In this document: one piece after another, positions 9,336 through 19,535 of the stretch
Numbering within the stretch: position 1 is the first letter of the stretch
Layout: the number at the start of each line of letters is the position of its first letter
Source of the DNA: Streptosporangium sp. NBC_01495
GTDB taxonomy: Bacteria > Actinomycetota > Actinomycetes > Streptosporangiales > Streptosporangiaceae
Direction of reading: 5' to 3'
DNA length: 64,000 bases
Assembly (NCBI RefSeq): GCF_036250735.1
Contig: NZ_CP109430.1
Coordinates: forward strand, 8,432,001-8,496,000
Position numbers and translations under genes: made by a program
The notes under the pieces: generated by a model
What the model saw: only the letters and a program-made list of their open reading frames with translations
What the model was told of the DNA's origin: nothing
The model's database searches: none

Positions 9336-10694
9336 ATGAGCCCTTCCTCGGCGGACGCGGGCCTGCCCGCCGCCCACCCGTCCGGGTCCGCCGCGATGAG
9401 CGTGCTCCAGCGCCTGGGACGTTCCCTGATGCTGCCGATCGCGGTCCTGCCGGCCGCGGGCCTGCTGTTCAGGCTCGGGCAGGACGACCTCCTCGGCCGG
9501 ACCGACAGCGCCCTGCTCGACGACGTGGCCCGCGTCGTCGGCACCGCGGGCGGTGCCCTGTTCGACAACCTGCCCATCCTGTTCGCGATCGGCGTCGCCA
9601 TCGGGTTCGCCCGCAGGGCCGACGGCTCCACCGCCCTGGCGGCACTCGTCGGCTACCTGGTCTTCCACGCCGTCAGCATGAACATGTTCTTCATCCTCTT
9701 CGACGCCGACCTGAGGGAGTCCATCACCACGGAGGTGTTCGACAGGGCCAACCCCGGCGTCCCCGACGCGGTCCTGAACCTCGGCGCGCAGAACCCGACC
9801 CGGGTGCTCGGCGGCATCGTCATGGGCCTGGTCTCGGCGTTGCTCTGGCAGCGCTACTACCGCACCAAGCTGCCGACCTGGCTGGCCTTCTTCGGCGGGC
9901 GCCGCCTGGTGCCGATCCTCACAGCCTTCGCCGGGCTCGTGATCGGCGTGCTCTTCGGCTTCGTCTGGCCGGTGCTGGGCGGCTGGGTCCGCGCCTCGGG
10001 GACCTGGCTCGCCTCCAACAGCGAGCTCGGCGCCGGGATCTACGGCATGATCAACCGTGCCCTGCTCCCGCTCGGGATGCACCACATCGTCAACAACGTG
10101 ATCTGGACCCAGGTCCCCGAGTGCGTGGTCGACGGCAAGAAGCTCGCCGGGGACCTGATCTGCTTCAACAACGGCGCCGTCGGCTACGGCGGCTTCGAGG
10201 CCGGTTTCTACCCGGTCCTCATGTTCGGCCTGCCCGCCGCCGCGATCGCCATCTGGCGGGCCGCGCCGCCACACCGCCGCACCGCGGTCGGCTCGATCAT
10301 GATCTCCGCGGCGCTCACCGCGTTCCTCACCGGGATCACCGAGCCGATCGAGTTCGCCTTCATCTTCGTGGCGCCGGTCCTGTTCGTGATCCACATCGTG
10401 CTGACCGGCGTCTCCATGGCCCTCGCCTCCGCCCTGGGCGTCAAGCTCGCCTTCAGCTTCTCCTCCGGGCTGATCGACCTCGGCCTGTACGGGACCGCGC
10501 CCAACGCCCGGGGAATACCGATCATCATCGTGATGGGGCTGCTCTATGCGGTGATCTACTACACCGTGTTCAGTTTCCTGATCAGGAAGCTGAACATCAT
10601 GACCCCCGGCCGCGAGCCCGAGCCCGACGTCGACTCCGGGGAGTCCTCCACCCCGGCGCGGGACAGGGCGGACACCGGCCCGCCCGACCCCTGA
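9336..10694 (+). CDS. PTS EIIC permease, GlcNAc/glucose family
   Basis: 452 aa from an ATG preceded by GGAGGAA. About ten hydrophobic segments begin with LMLPIAVLPAAGLLFRLGQ. GITEPIEFAF (~330) is the conserved substrate-binding loop of glucose-superfamily EIIC proteins, and MHHIVNNVIW is typical of the GlcNAc branch. It is the membrane channel that moves sugar while EIIB phosphorylates it. No EIIB or EIIA domain is fused; those are separate genes in this locus. The hydrophilic C-terminal ~30 residues (PEPDVDSGESS...) are unremarkable. GlcNAc is the likely substrate given DasR and the hexosaminidase. Confidence 0.93.
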   Translation: MSPSSADAGLPAAHPSGSAAMSVLQRLGRSLMLPIAVLPAAGLLFRLGQDDLLGRTDSALLDDVARVVGTAGGALFDNLPILFAIGVAIGFARRADGSTALAALVGYLVFHAVSMNMFFILFDADLRESITTEVFDRANPGVPDAVLNLGAQNPTRVLGGIVMGLVSALLWQRYYRTKLPTWLAFFGGRRLVPILTAFAGLVIGVLFGFVWPVLGGWVRASGTWLASNSELGAGIYGMINRALLPLGMHHIVNNVIWTQVPECVVDGKKLAGDLICFNNGAVGYGGFEAGFYPVLMFGLPAAAIAIWRAAPPHRRTAVGSIMISAALTAFLTGITEPIEFAFIFVAPVLFVIHIVLTGVSMALASALGVKLAFSFSSGLIDLGLYGTAPNARGIPIIIVMGLLYAVIYYTVFSFLIRKLNIMTPGREPEPDVDSGESSTPARDRADTGPPDP

Positions 10695-10720
10695 GGGGCG
10701 CTGAGGGGCGCTGAGGGGCA
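10691..10720. repeat. Three 10-bp tandem units at the EIIC stop codon
   Basis: ctgaggggcg occurs three times in a row (last base of the third differs). The EIIC stop codon TGA is inside the first copy. Confidence 0.8.
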
Positions 10721-10925
10721 CCGAGCGGTTTCGGCCGTCCATCGGAGATCACGGCTCTGGCCACAACCCGTTCCGGCCGCTCCAACCTGAGGTGACCTTC
10801 TCCGCCCAACGGGGCGAAGCGACCGGGATTTCCGGGAAGTTGGCGGGCGGCGTATCTGGGCAGCGGGCCGGAAACTCCCTGATGTGTCAGTTTCTCCGCC
10901 CCAGCCGAGCACAATCGGAGTCCCC

Positions 10926-11435
10926 ATGTCGCCCCCACGACGTCCGGCATCGCTCCCCAGGATCGCCCCCTCCCCCGCCGCCGAGCCGCCCTACGACGAC
11001 GACCGTCCCGCCGGGGACACCCCGGCCATCCCGCCGTACGTGCAGGGCACCCTCGCCCTCGCCCTCGATCCCGGGCGGCCCGGCCCCTCGGCCGGGAGAC
11101 CACTGGTCTGGGGCCCGCCCGGCGCGGTCCCCGACGAGCGGCGGCTGCGGGCCCTCGCGCAGGCCGTCGCCGAGATCCTGTCCGGCAGGCGCCCGCCGGC
11201 GAGCGTCTCCTGCCACCTGACCGGCCGGGCCCAGGCCGAGCTGATGAGGAGCGGGAAGATCATCAACAGCGCGCGCCCGCCCCGGGCGGGCAGGGCCCAC
11301 ATCTCCCAGCCGGAGGACGGGGTGGTGGAGATGTGCGCCGTGGTCGACTGCGGCGACCGCTCACGCGTCCTGGCGCTGAGGCTGGAACGCAGGGGCGTGC
11401 GCTGGCTGTGCACCGAGTTCGAGACGACCCCCTGA
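10926..11435 (+). CDS. Rv3235-family conserved protein
   Basis: 169 aa from an ATG with GGAG five bases upstream. The N-terminal ~55 residues are Pro-rich and probably disordered. The conserved part (~65-169) shows LRALAQAVAEILSGRRPPASVSCHL and a C-terminal strand-rich segment (VEMCAVVDCGDRSRVLALRLERRGVRWLCTEFET). This pattern fits the actinobacterial family typified by M. tuberculosis Rv3235, usually next to secA as here. No biochemical role is known to me. It converges with secA across a strong hairpin. Confidence 0.8.
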   Translation: MSPPRRPASLPRIAPSPAAEPPYDDDRPAGDTPAIPPYVQGTLALALDPGRPGPSAGRPLVWGPPGAVPDERRLRALAQAVAEILSGRRPPASVSCHLTGRAQAELMRSGKIINSARPPRAGRAHISQPEDGVVEMCAVVDCGDRSRVLALRLERRGVRWLCTEFETTP

Positions 11436-11587
11436 CCCGCGTCCCGTAGCGGGAAGGGCTCGTCGCACACCGACGCTCCCCGAGCCCGCACCCTCGTCCC
11501 GGGAGCCCGGGGCACCCTCCGCCCCCGTGAAGCCGTGACACGCCGGCCGGCCGCGCTCCTCACGGGAGGCGGCGAGACCCGGACACG

Positions 11588-11625
11588 CCGGAGGGCCCGT
11601 ACCGTGCACGGTACGGGCCCTCCGG
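11588..11625. terminator. Bidirectional terminator hairpin between the Rv3235-like gene and secA
   Basis: A perfect 38-bp palindrome with 19-base arms (left arm CCGGAGGGCCCGTACCGTG) that ends 6 bases short of the secA stop codon. It sits between convergent genes, so it can stop both transcripts. There is no long T-run, as is usual in high-GC actinobacteria. Confidence 0.8.
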
Positions 11626-11631
11626 TGACGG

Positions 11632-14445
<2,814 letters not shown>

Positions 14446-14446
14446 T

Positions 14447-14578
14447 TTAGGTAAAGCTCCTCGCAGGTCTTCCACGGCCGGACCGGCCCGGCTGAGGACG
14501 AGACATGGTTCTCCGCTGCCATCGTAGGCGGTTCCGCCACCAGACACAGCCACCCTGAAAGACGCTCTTGTGGCCCAT
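14447..14578 (-). CDS. Possible 43-aa leader peptide of secA
   Basis: ATG at 14578 is preceded by AAGGA with a 5-6 base spacer, a good ribosome-binding site. The ORF runs 43 codons and its TAA lies one base before the secA GTG. The secA ribosome-binding site (GAGGAG, 14457-14462) is within its last codons. The peptide has a Trp/Arg-rich middle (VWWRNRLRWQRR) and an Arg/Pro/Gly-rich end (GRSGRGRPARSFT). Third-position GC is lower than in real genes here, so selection on the protein is doubtful. A SecM-like stalling leader is one possibility; an accidental ORF is the other. Confidence 0.35.
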   Translation of the reverse strand: MGHKSVFQGGCVWWRNRLRWQRRTMSRPQPGRSGRGRPARSFT

Positions 14579-14619
14579 GGAGTTCCTTGCCCGCTTCTTT
14601 GAGAGAGTACGACCAGCTT

Positions 14620-14640
14620 CAAAGGGTATGTCGCCCTTTG
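14620..14640. promoter_or_regulatory. Inverted repeat in the secA/membrane-protein intergenic region
   Basis: CAAAGGG and CCCTTTG form a 7-bp inverted repeat with a 7-base spacer, about 40 bases upstream of the secA leader ORF and 57 bases before the divergent gene at 14698. It may be an operator for either promoter. Confidence 0.35.
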
Positions 14641-14697
14641 TCACGTCCGTGATGGATCAATCGCACGGGCGCGTCGCTGTGTCTGGGAGGAGAAGCC

Positions 14698-15018
14698 GTG
14701 ATGGCGGAGGACGCCGGTCGGGCAGGTGGCGGAAGCCACGAGGGCCAGGGAGGCGACGGGGGGCCCGCGGTCCACAGGGGCCCGGGGGGCCACGGGGGCA
14801 GGGCGTCGTCCTGGCTGGCGGTGACCGTGATCCTGCTGGGCTTCACCATCGCGGGGGTCGCCCTCTGCCTGGGCCCGAACTGGTTCGTCTTCTGGATGGG
14901 CACGGCGGTCTGCGTCATGGGCGCCATCCTCACGCTGGTCTTCCGCGTCTTCCAGGACATCGTCGTCGAGGCCCCCCGCGCGATGGGCGGCGAGACCGCC
15001 CGGGGCGTCCTGAACTGA
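14698..15018 (+). CDS. Small two-helix membrane protein, HGxxPAAW-like family
   Basis: 106 aa starting at GTG 14698 (or ATG 14701); GGGAGGAG is five bases upstream of the GTG. The first ~37 residues are Gly/His-rich. A membrane part follows: HGGRASSWLAVTVILLGFTI and WFVFWMGTAVCVMGAILTLVF form two helices. The HGGRASSW entry resembles the HGxxPAAW motif of a widespread small actinobacterial membrane family of unknown role. It diverges from secA. The 3' end (GTCCTGAACTGACCGCCCGG) is repeated downstream as part of a degenerate repeat. Confidence 0.75.
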   Translation: MMAEDAGRAGGGSHEGQGGDGGPAVHRGPGGHGGRASSWLAVTVILLGFTIAGVALCLGPNWFVFWMGTAVCVMGAILTLVFRVFQDIVVEAPRAMGGETARGVLN

Positions 15019-15198
15019 CCGCCCGGCGCGACGGGATGCGGCGGCCACCTCGACTCGCGACGCTCCGTCCGGGGGGTTGACCGCCCGGCACGCGGGGCGA
15101 CGGGGTTCGCCCCAGCCTTGAGCTGACCGCCCGGTGCGGCAGGGTGCGACGGGGTTCGCCCCGGTCCTGAACTGAACACCCGGCGCGACGGGGTTCAC
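15007..15198. repeat. Degenerate GC-rich direct repeats after the small membrane protein gene
   Basis: The block cctgaactgaccgcccggcg...cgacggg at the gene's 3' end recurs in altered form near 15075, 15120 and 15165, with the shared piece gcgacggggttcgccccRg. The copies are imperfect and spaced ~45-60 bases. They fill most of the gap before the next gene. Nothing coding is seen in them. Confidence 0.65.
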
Positions 15199-15223
15199 CC
15201 CCGTTCATCCCGGCCACGGATGC

Positions 15224-15258
15224 CCTGACACCGGCGTAGCCTTTTCGTCGGTGTCAGG
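15224..15258. terminator. Hairpin between the membrane protein gene and the YcaQ-family gene
   Basis: CCTGACACCGGCG pairs with CGTCGGTGTCAGG at 12 of 13 positions around a short TAGCCTTTT loop. It can terminate the upstream gene; it could also be an operator for the gene at 15303, 45 bases on. Confidence 0.55.
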
Positions 15259-15302
15259 CGCTAGCCTCGGCCCACGACGTGTTGTCTCCCCCTGGGGCGG
15301 TC

Positions 15303-16493
15303 ATGCAATTCTCCCTTTCCTCCGACGAGGCCCGCCGCGTCATCCTGCGCGCCCAGGGGTTCCTGGGCGCGCAGGCCCGGCGAGGCGGCGCCCCCGCGAC
15401 CCTGCGCCGCCTCGGGGCCGTCCAGCTCGACACGATCTCCGTGCTGGCCCGCTCCCACGAGCTGGTCGCGTACGCCCGCCTCGGCGCCGTCGGCAGGCAG
15501 GAGGTCGAGCGGGCCTACTGGGACGAGCCCGCGCGGGCCTTCGAATACTGGTGTCACGCCGCGTGTGTCCTGCCGATCGGCGACTGGGCGCTGTACGCCT
15601 TCAGGCGGAGATACTTCCGCGACAGGAAGTTCCGCTGGCACGAGGTGCCCGACAGCGTCGACAAGGTGCTGAACCTGGTCCGCGAGAGCGGCCCGGTCAC
15701 CACCGCCGACATCGGCGGGGCCAAGAATGGCGGCCCGTGGTGGGACTGGTCCGACTCCAAGATCGCCATTGAGTGGCTGCTCGACACCGGCGAGGTCGTC
15801 TGCACGCGCAGGGTGGGCTGGCGCCGCGTCTACGACCTGGCCGAGCGCGCGATCCCCGCGGACCTGCTGGGCGAGGAGCTGTCCGACGCCGAGTGCGTCA
15901 CCCGCCTCGCCGGGGTCGCCGGGGTCGCGCTCGGCGTGGCCACCCGCGCCGACCTCGTCGACTTCCTGCGGCTGAAGGCACCCGAGGCTCTGCTGCTCGA
16001 CAGGTGCCTGCTCGACGGGTCCGCCGGGCTGGTGCCCGTCCGGGTCGCCGGGTGGCCGGAGCGGGCCGCCGACGCCTGGGCCGACCCGGCCGCGCTGGAG
16101 ACCGAGCCCAGGGGCCGTCACCGCACGACCCTGCTCTCCCCGTTCGACTCCCTCGTCTGGGATCGCGCCCGCACCGCCCGCGTGTTCGGTTTCAACCATC
16201 GTCTTGAGGCGTACGTGCCCAAGGAGAAGCGCGTCCACGGTTACTTCACGATGCCGGTCCTGGCCGGGGGCCGGCTGATCGGGCGGATCGACCCGGCCCG
16301 CGAGGGGGCCACGCTGGTCGCCCGCCAGGTGAGTCTCGAACCCGGTGTCACGCCGGGCAGGGGTGCCGCCTCGCTGGCCGGCGCGCTCTGGGAGGCCGCG
16401 AGCTGGGTCGGCTGCGAGGCCGTCCGGGTCGAGCGCGTCGATCCTCTGCTGGCGGGGCCCCTTCGGGACGCCCTGAACCGGGACGCCCCCTGA
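15303..16493 (+). CDS. YcaQ-family winged-helix DNA glycosylase-like protein
   Basis: 396 aa from the ATG at 15303. The family (crosslink-repair DNA glycosylases of the E. coli YcaQ/Streptomyces AlkX/AlkZ type) has three winged helices and a QxD or QxQ catalytic motif; here QLDTISVLARSHELVAYARLG at ~39 supplies Q-x-D. Later family blocks are AFEYWCHAACVLP, TTLLSPFDSLVWDRARTARVFGF and the KEKRVHGYFTMPVL segment. It probably excises bulky or crosslinked alkylated bases. No biosynthetic cluster is nearby, so general DNA protection is likelier than antibiotic self-resistance. The ribosome-binding site is weak (GGGGCGG); an upstream GTG/TTG is possible. Confidence 0.85.
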   Translation: MQFSLSSDEARRVILRAQGFLGAQARRGGAPATLRRLGAVQLDTISVLARSHELVAYARLGAVGRQEVERAYWDEPARAFEYWCHAACVLPIGDWALYAFRRRYFRDRKFRWHEVPDSVDKVLNLVRESGPVTTADIGGAKNGGPWWDWSDSKIAIEWLLDTGEVVCTRRVGWRRVYDLAERAIPADLLGEELSDAECVTRLAGVAGVALGVATRADLVDFLRLKAPEALLLDRCLLDGSAGLVPVRVAGWPERAADAWADPAALETEPRGRHRTTLLSPFDSLVWDRARTARVFGFNHRLEAYVPKEKRVHGYFTMPVLAGGRLIGRIDPAREGATLVARQVSLEPGVTPGRGAASLAGALWEAASWVGCEAVRVERVDPLLAGPLRDALNRDAP

Positions 16494-16601
16494 GCGGGAG
16501 CCCCCGCCGGACCGGGCCGTCCTCCTGAGCCGGGACGACCTTCAGAGCCGGGTTGTCCCCTGGGCCGGAACGTCTTACCGGGCACGGTGTGCCCGAGCCG
16601 G

Positions 16602-16632
16602 GGTGCGGCGACCGCCGGGCGGTCACCGCACC
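16602..16632. terminator. Hairpin between convergent YcaQ-family and response-regulator genes
   Basis: GGTGCGGCGACCGCC and GGCGGTCACCGCACC pair at 14 of 15 positions. The hairpin lies 10 bases past the response-regulator stop and 109 bases past the other gene's stop. Confidence 0.65.
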
Positions 16633-16641
16633 TGGCGCGTG

Positions 16642-17346
16642 TCAGGTGATCTCAAGCATCCGCTCGCGGACCGCGTAGACCACCGCCTCCATCCTGGAGT
16701 GGAGCTGAAGCTTGTCCAGGATGTTTCTGACGTGGTTCTTCACGGTGTTCTCGGAGATGAACAGCTGCTTGGCGATCTCGCGGTTGTTCATACCCTTCGC
16801 GACGAGGCGGAGCACCTCCATCTCCCGTTCGGTCAGGCGTGGAACGGGGAGTTGCGGGGGCCGCTCGGCCTCCTTGCGGCTCATGTTGGCGAATTCACTG
16901 ATGAGTTTGGCGGCCATCGCCGGATTGATCAGCGACTGTCCCTCGTGGACACCGCGGACGGCCTCCGGGACCTCGTCGAGCTGGACGTTCTTCAGCAGGT
17001 AGCCGGTGGCACCCGCCTTGATCGCCTCGAAGAGATCCTCCTCCTCGTCACTCACCGTCAACATGATGATCCGCGTGCTCGGCACCGAGGCCTTGATCTC
17101 ACGAGTGGCCTCGATACCGCTCCTCCGTGGCATCCGGACGTCCATGAGCATGACATCCGGAGTGAGGCGGTCGGCGAGTTCGACCGCTTCCTGTCCGTCG
17201 CTCGCCTCGCCGACAACCTCGATGTCCGTCTCCGCGGCCAGCGCCATCTCCAAGCTGCGGCGGATCAGCGCGTGATCGTCAACGATCAGCACGCGGATCG
17301 GTTCGCCGCGTCCGGTCGGGCCGGTTGCGTCGTCGGGTTCCGTCAC
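16642..17346 (-). CDS. NarL/LuxR-type response regulator
   Basis: 234 aa from a GTG with GGAGGAGG upstream. The receiver domain (~17-135) has VDDH at 22-25, the phospho-acceptor Asp69 in MLMDVRMP, Thr in LTVSD and Lys in LLKN. The C-terminal LuxR helix-turn-helix (~165-228) reads LTEREMEVLRLVAKGMNNREIAKQLFISENTVKNHVRNI. It is a DNA-binding transcription regulator. No partner kinase is adjacent; it sits beside the HPF gene, an arrangement also seen near secA in Streptomyces. It may be an orphan regulator. Confidence 0.93.
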   Translation of the reverse strand: MTEPDDATGPTGRGEPIRVLIVDDHALIRRSLEMALAAETDIEVVGEASDGQEAVELADRLTPDVMLMDVRMPRRSGIEATREIKASVPSTRIIMLTVSDEEEDLFEAIKAGATGYLLKNVQLDEVPEAVRGVHEGQSLINPAMAAKLISEFANMSRKEAERPPQLPVPRLTEREMEVLRLVAKGMNNREIAKQLFISENTVKNHVRNILDKLQLHSRMEAVVYAVRERMLEIT

Positions 17347-17440
17347 GCCTCCTCCTCGGGGGGCCAGAGCCGGTGGACCGCCATGATTACACGGGTTTCA
17401 TGGTCCTCGGTTGGTCGGAGAGGATCTTCGAACGCGTTCG

Positions 17441-18106
17441 TCAGGGCTCGATGAGCCGCAGCACGCCGTAGTTGTACCCCTGTCGGAGGTATACGACGCT
17501 CGGCTGGCCGCTCTCCTTGTCACGGAAGAGATAGAAATCGTGTCCCACCAGTTCCATCTCGAGAAGGGCCTGATCGACGGTGATCGGATCGGCCTCGTGG
17601 AACTTCTCCCTGACCATCAGCGGTCCGTCCCCGTCCATCTGGATCGGGATGATGGTCTTGTCCTCCACGACCTCGGCCTCGGCCTCGGCCTGGAGTTCGG
17701 CCGGTGACTGCTCGGTGAGCAGGCGGGCCGGAGCGCTCTCGAACGATTCGGCGAGCGCGGTCGCCGTCAGTTCTGCGACCGACGGCGGGCAGTGGTTGCC
17801 GTGATGGATCTTCCTGCGATCGGCGAGACGCCGCAGCCGTCCCTCGAGTTTGCCAAGTGCGATGTCAAGGGCGGCGAAACGGTCGTCGGCCGAGGCCTCC
17901 GCCCGGACCGCGGGACCACGTGAGTGGATGGTGAGCTCGACGCGCTCTCGCTGGTCGACGATGCGGGGATTACTTTCCTTGGACACCTCCACGTCAACGC
18001 GAATGAGCTTGTGGTCCAAACGCTCGATCCTGGCCAGCTTGGTGTTCACGTGGTCACGGAATCGGTCACTCACTCCGGTGTGCCGACCCTTGACGATGAT
18101 CTCCAT
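17441..18106 (-). CDS. hpf: Long-form ribosome hibernation-promoting factor (HPF)
   Basis: 221 aa. The N-terminal HPF/RaiA domain (1-~105, MEIIVKGRHTGVSDRFRDHV...) binds the decoding centre. A variable Ala/Glu-rich linker leads to the C-terminal dimerisation domain (~165-221; VREKFHEADPITVDQALLEMELVGHDFYLFRDKESG), which pairs 70S ribosomes into 100S dimers in stationary phase. AAGGGGGG lies upstream of the ATG. Order secA-HPF-comF matches M. tuberculosis Rv3240c-Rv3242c. Confidence 0.95.
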   Translation of the reverse strand: MEIIVKGRHTGVSDRFRDHVNTKLARIERLDHKLIRVDVEVSKESNPRIVDQRERVELTIHSRGPAVRAEASADDRFAALDIALGKLEGRLRRLADRRKIHHGNHCPPSVAELTATALAESFESAPARLLTEQSPAELQAEAEAEVVEDKTIIPIQMDGDGPLMVREKFHEADPITVDQALLEMELVGHDFYLFRDKESGQPSVVYLRQGYNYGVLRLIEP

Positions 18107-18627
18107 GCACAGCCCCCCTTCGAATCTCGACGGTGGTATTGCGACACCCGCTCGGCCGACCTGGTCTTCGTCCCCACATCCGCCTGCTGAGGGTTTCGCA
18201 GCTCTTTGCCACTACATGCCCTTCTCTTCTGGCAAGGAACATCTGGCTCCCTGGGAAGGCAGGACTTACCTCTAAGCCGCACCGTGATCGATCGACGAAA
18301 AGTCGTCTTACGTGGACCGTTTGGCCTGCGGCTGGCATCGGCTAGCCGGGCCGGCCTCCTGACGGAGGTCGGTCCGGTGCAACCACGGACCCGAGCGGGT
18401 GCCATGGCTCAGACGCTATCCGCATCCCGGCCGAATGTCAGCCTGACGATCGACCAAAGGATCACTTTGCGTAATTCAGGGGTAGGCGACCGGCTCTTGG
18501 GGAACCCTGCCCTCGCGGGTCGGCGGCATGATAAACGAAGGCTTCTCGCGTCCGTTGAGCAGCCCGGAAACCGCCGCCGGGACAGTGAGGTGTGGCGCCG
18601 GAGTGAGGCCGGACACGGGTCGCCGTC
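18107..18627. other. 521-base non-coding region upstream of HPF
   Basis: No ORF here has a ribosome-binding site and family resemblance. The region is less GC-rich than its neighbours and holds the 10-bp palindrome cggctagccg at 18339-18348. Its length suggests more than one HPF promoter or a regulatory leader, but no promoter could be assigned with confidence. Confidence 0.5.
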
Positions 18628-19332
18628 TCACCCTCCGTCACGATCACCGGTTCTGGATCTCCGGCGTGTCGCGGCGACCGTGGCGGCGAGGGACGGCGTG
18701 ACCCCCGCCTCACGCATCGCCCTGGCCGCCTCCGCGAGCGTCGCACCGGTGGTGACGACATCGTCGACCAGCACAATCACCTCCGTACCGCCCCAGGAGC
18801 GTGGCACAGGCGCGTTGCGGCCGATCGTGACAGTGAAGGCGCCGGACAGATTCGCGGCCCGCTGGGGAGAGCTCAGCCCCGCCTGGTCGGCGACACGGCG
18901 GCGCTGGGCGAGCACCCTCGCCACGCTCGCGGGCCAGCCGGCCTCGCGGAGATAGCCGGCCGCCAGCCCCGCGAGCCGGACCACCGGGTCGTGCCCGCGA
19001 CGCCTCAGGGCCGGGCGGGCACTGGGCACCGGCACCAGCAGCACCGGCCGCTCGCCGGCCGCCGTGGCGACCGCCAGGGCCAGGGCCCCGGCCAGGGGAG
19101 GGGCGAGGGCCGTGCGACCGCGCTCCTTGTAGGCGATGATCGCCCGCCGCACGGCGGGGGTGTATTCGGCCGCCGACCAGCACTCGGGCAGGCCGGGCGG
19201 AACGGGGTCCGGCATCCGGAGGGCGGGCGCTCCGTGCAGCTCCGCCGCGCACCGGGGACAGACGAGGGCGCCCGGCGCGTCGCATCCGGCGCAACGGGGC
19301 GGCAGGATCAGGTCGAGCATGGCGGTCGTCAC
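18628..19332 (-). CDS. ComF-family phosphoribosyltransferase-like protein
   Basis: 234 aa. An N-terminal zinc ribbon (CAGCDAPGALVCPRC, ~14-28) is followed by a phosphoribosyltransferase fold with VLLVPVPSARPALRRRGHDP and the PRPP loop VIVLVDDVVTTGAT (~190). In naturally competent bacteria ComF helps DNA uptake; in actinobacteria the role is not established. The GTG at 19332 has no clear ribosome-binding site; the ATG four codons on is an alternative. It is the homologue in position of Rv3242c. Confidence 0.9.
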   Translation of the reverse strand: MTTAMLDLILPPRCAGCDAPGALVCPRCAAELHGAPALRMPDPVPPGLPECWSAAEYTPAVRRAIIAYKERGRTALAPPLAGALALAVATAAGERPVLLVPVPSARPALRRRGHDPVVRLAGLAAGYLREAGWPASVARVLAQRRRVADQAGLSSPQRAANLSGAFTVTIGRNAPVPRSWGGTEVIVLVDDVVTTGATLAEAARAMREAGVTPSLAATVAATRRRSRTGDRDGG

Positions 19333-19535
19333 GGATCCAAGGTTTCATATGGCACCGACAAAAAGCCCAGCCCAGAGTACCGGAGGGGGGTTCGGACCCC
19401 CGACGGGAGGCGACGGCCGGCCCCGCCCGGAGCCGGGGCGGGCCGCTCCGGAAAGCGCCTCGTCCCAGGGCTGGGGCCATATATCACGCACCCCGGGCCT
19501 CGCGCCATGGGAGTGCGTCCCCCGGGAAAGACCGC

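Noticed and set aside
19381..19410. tRNA T-arm-like sequence ggggttcggacccc
   Set aside because: The loop lacks the conserved A58 and no acceptor, D or anticodon arm can be drawn around it.
19420..19445. GC-rich hairpin between comF and lpqB as a terminator
   Set aside because: The stem is short and interrupted, with no T-run; it is not distinguishable from background in DNA of this GC content.
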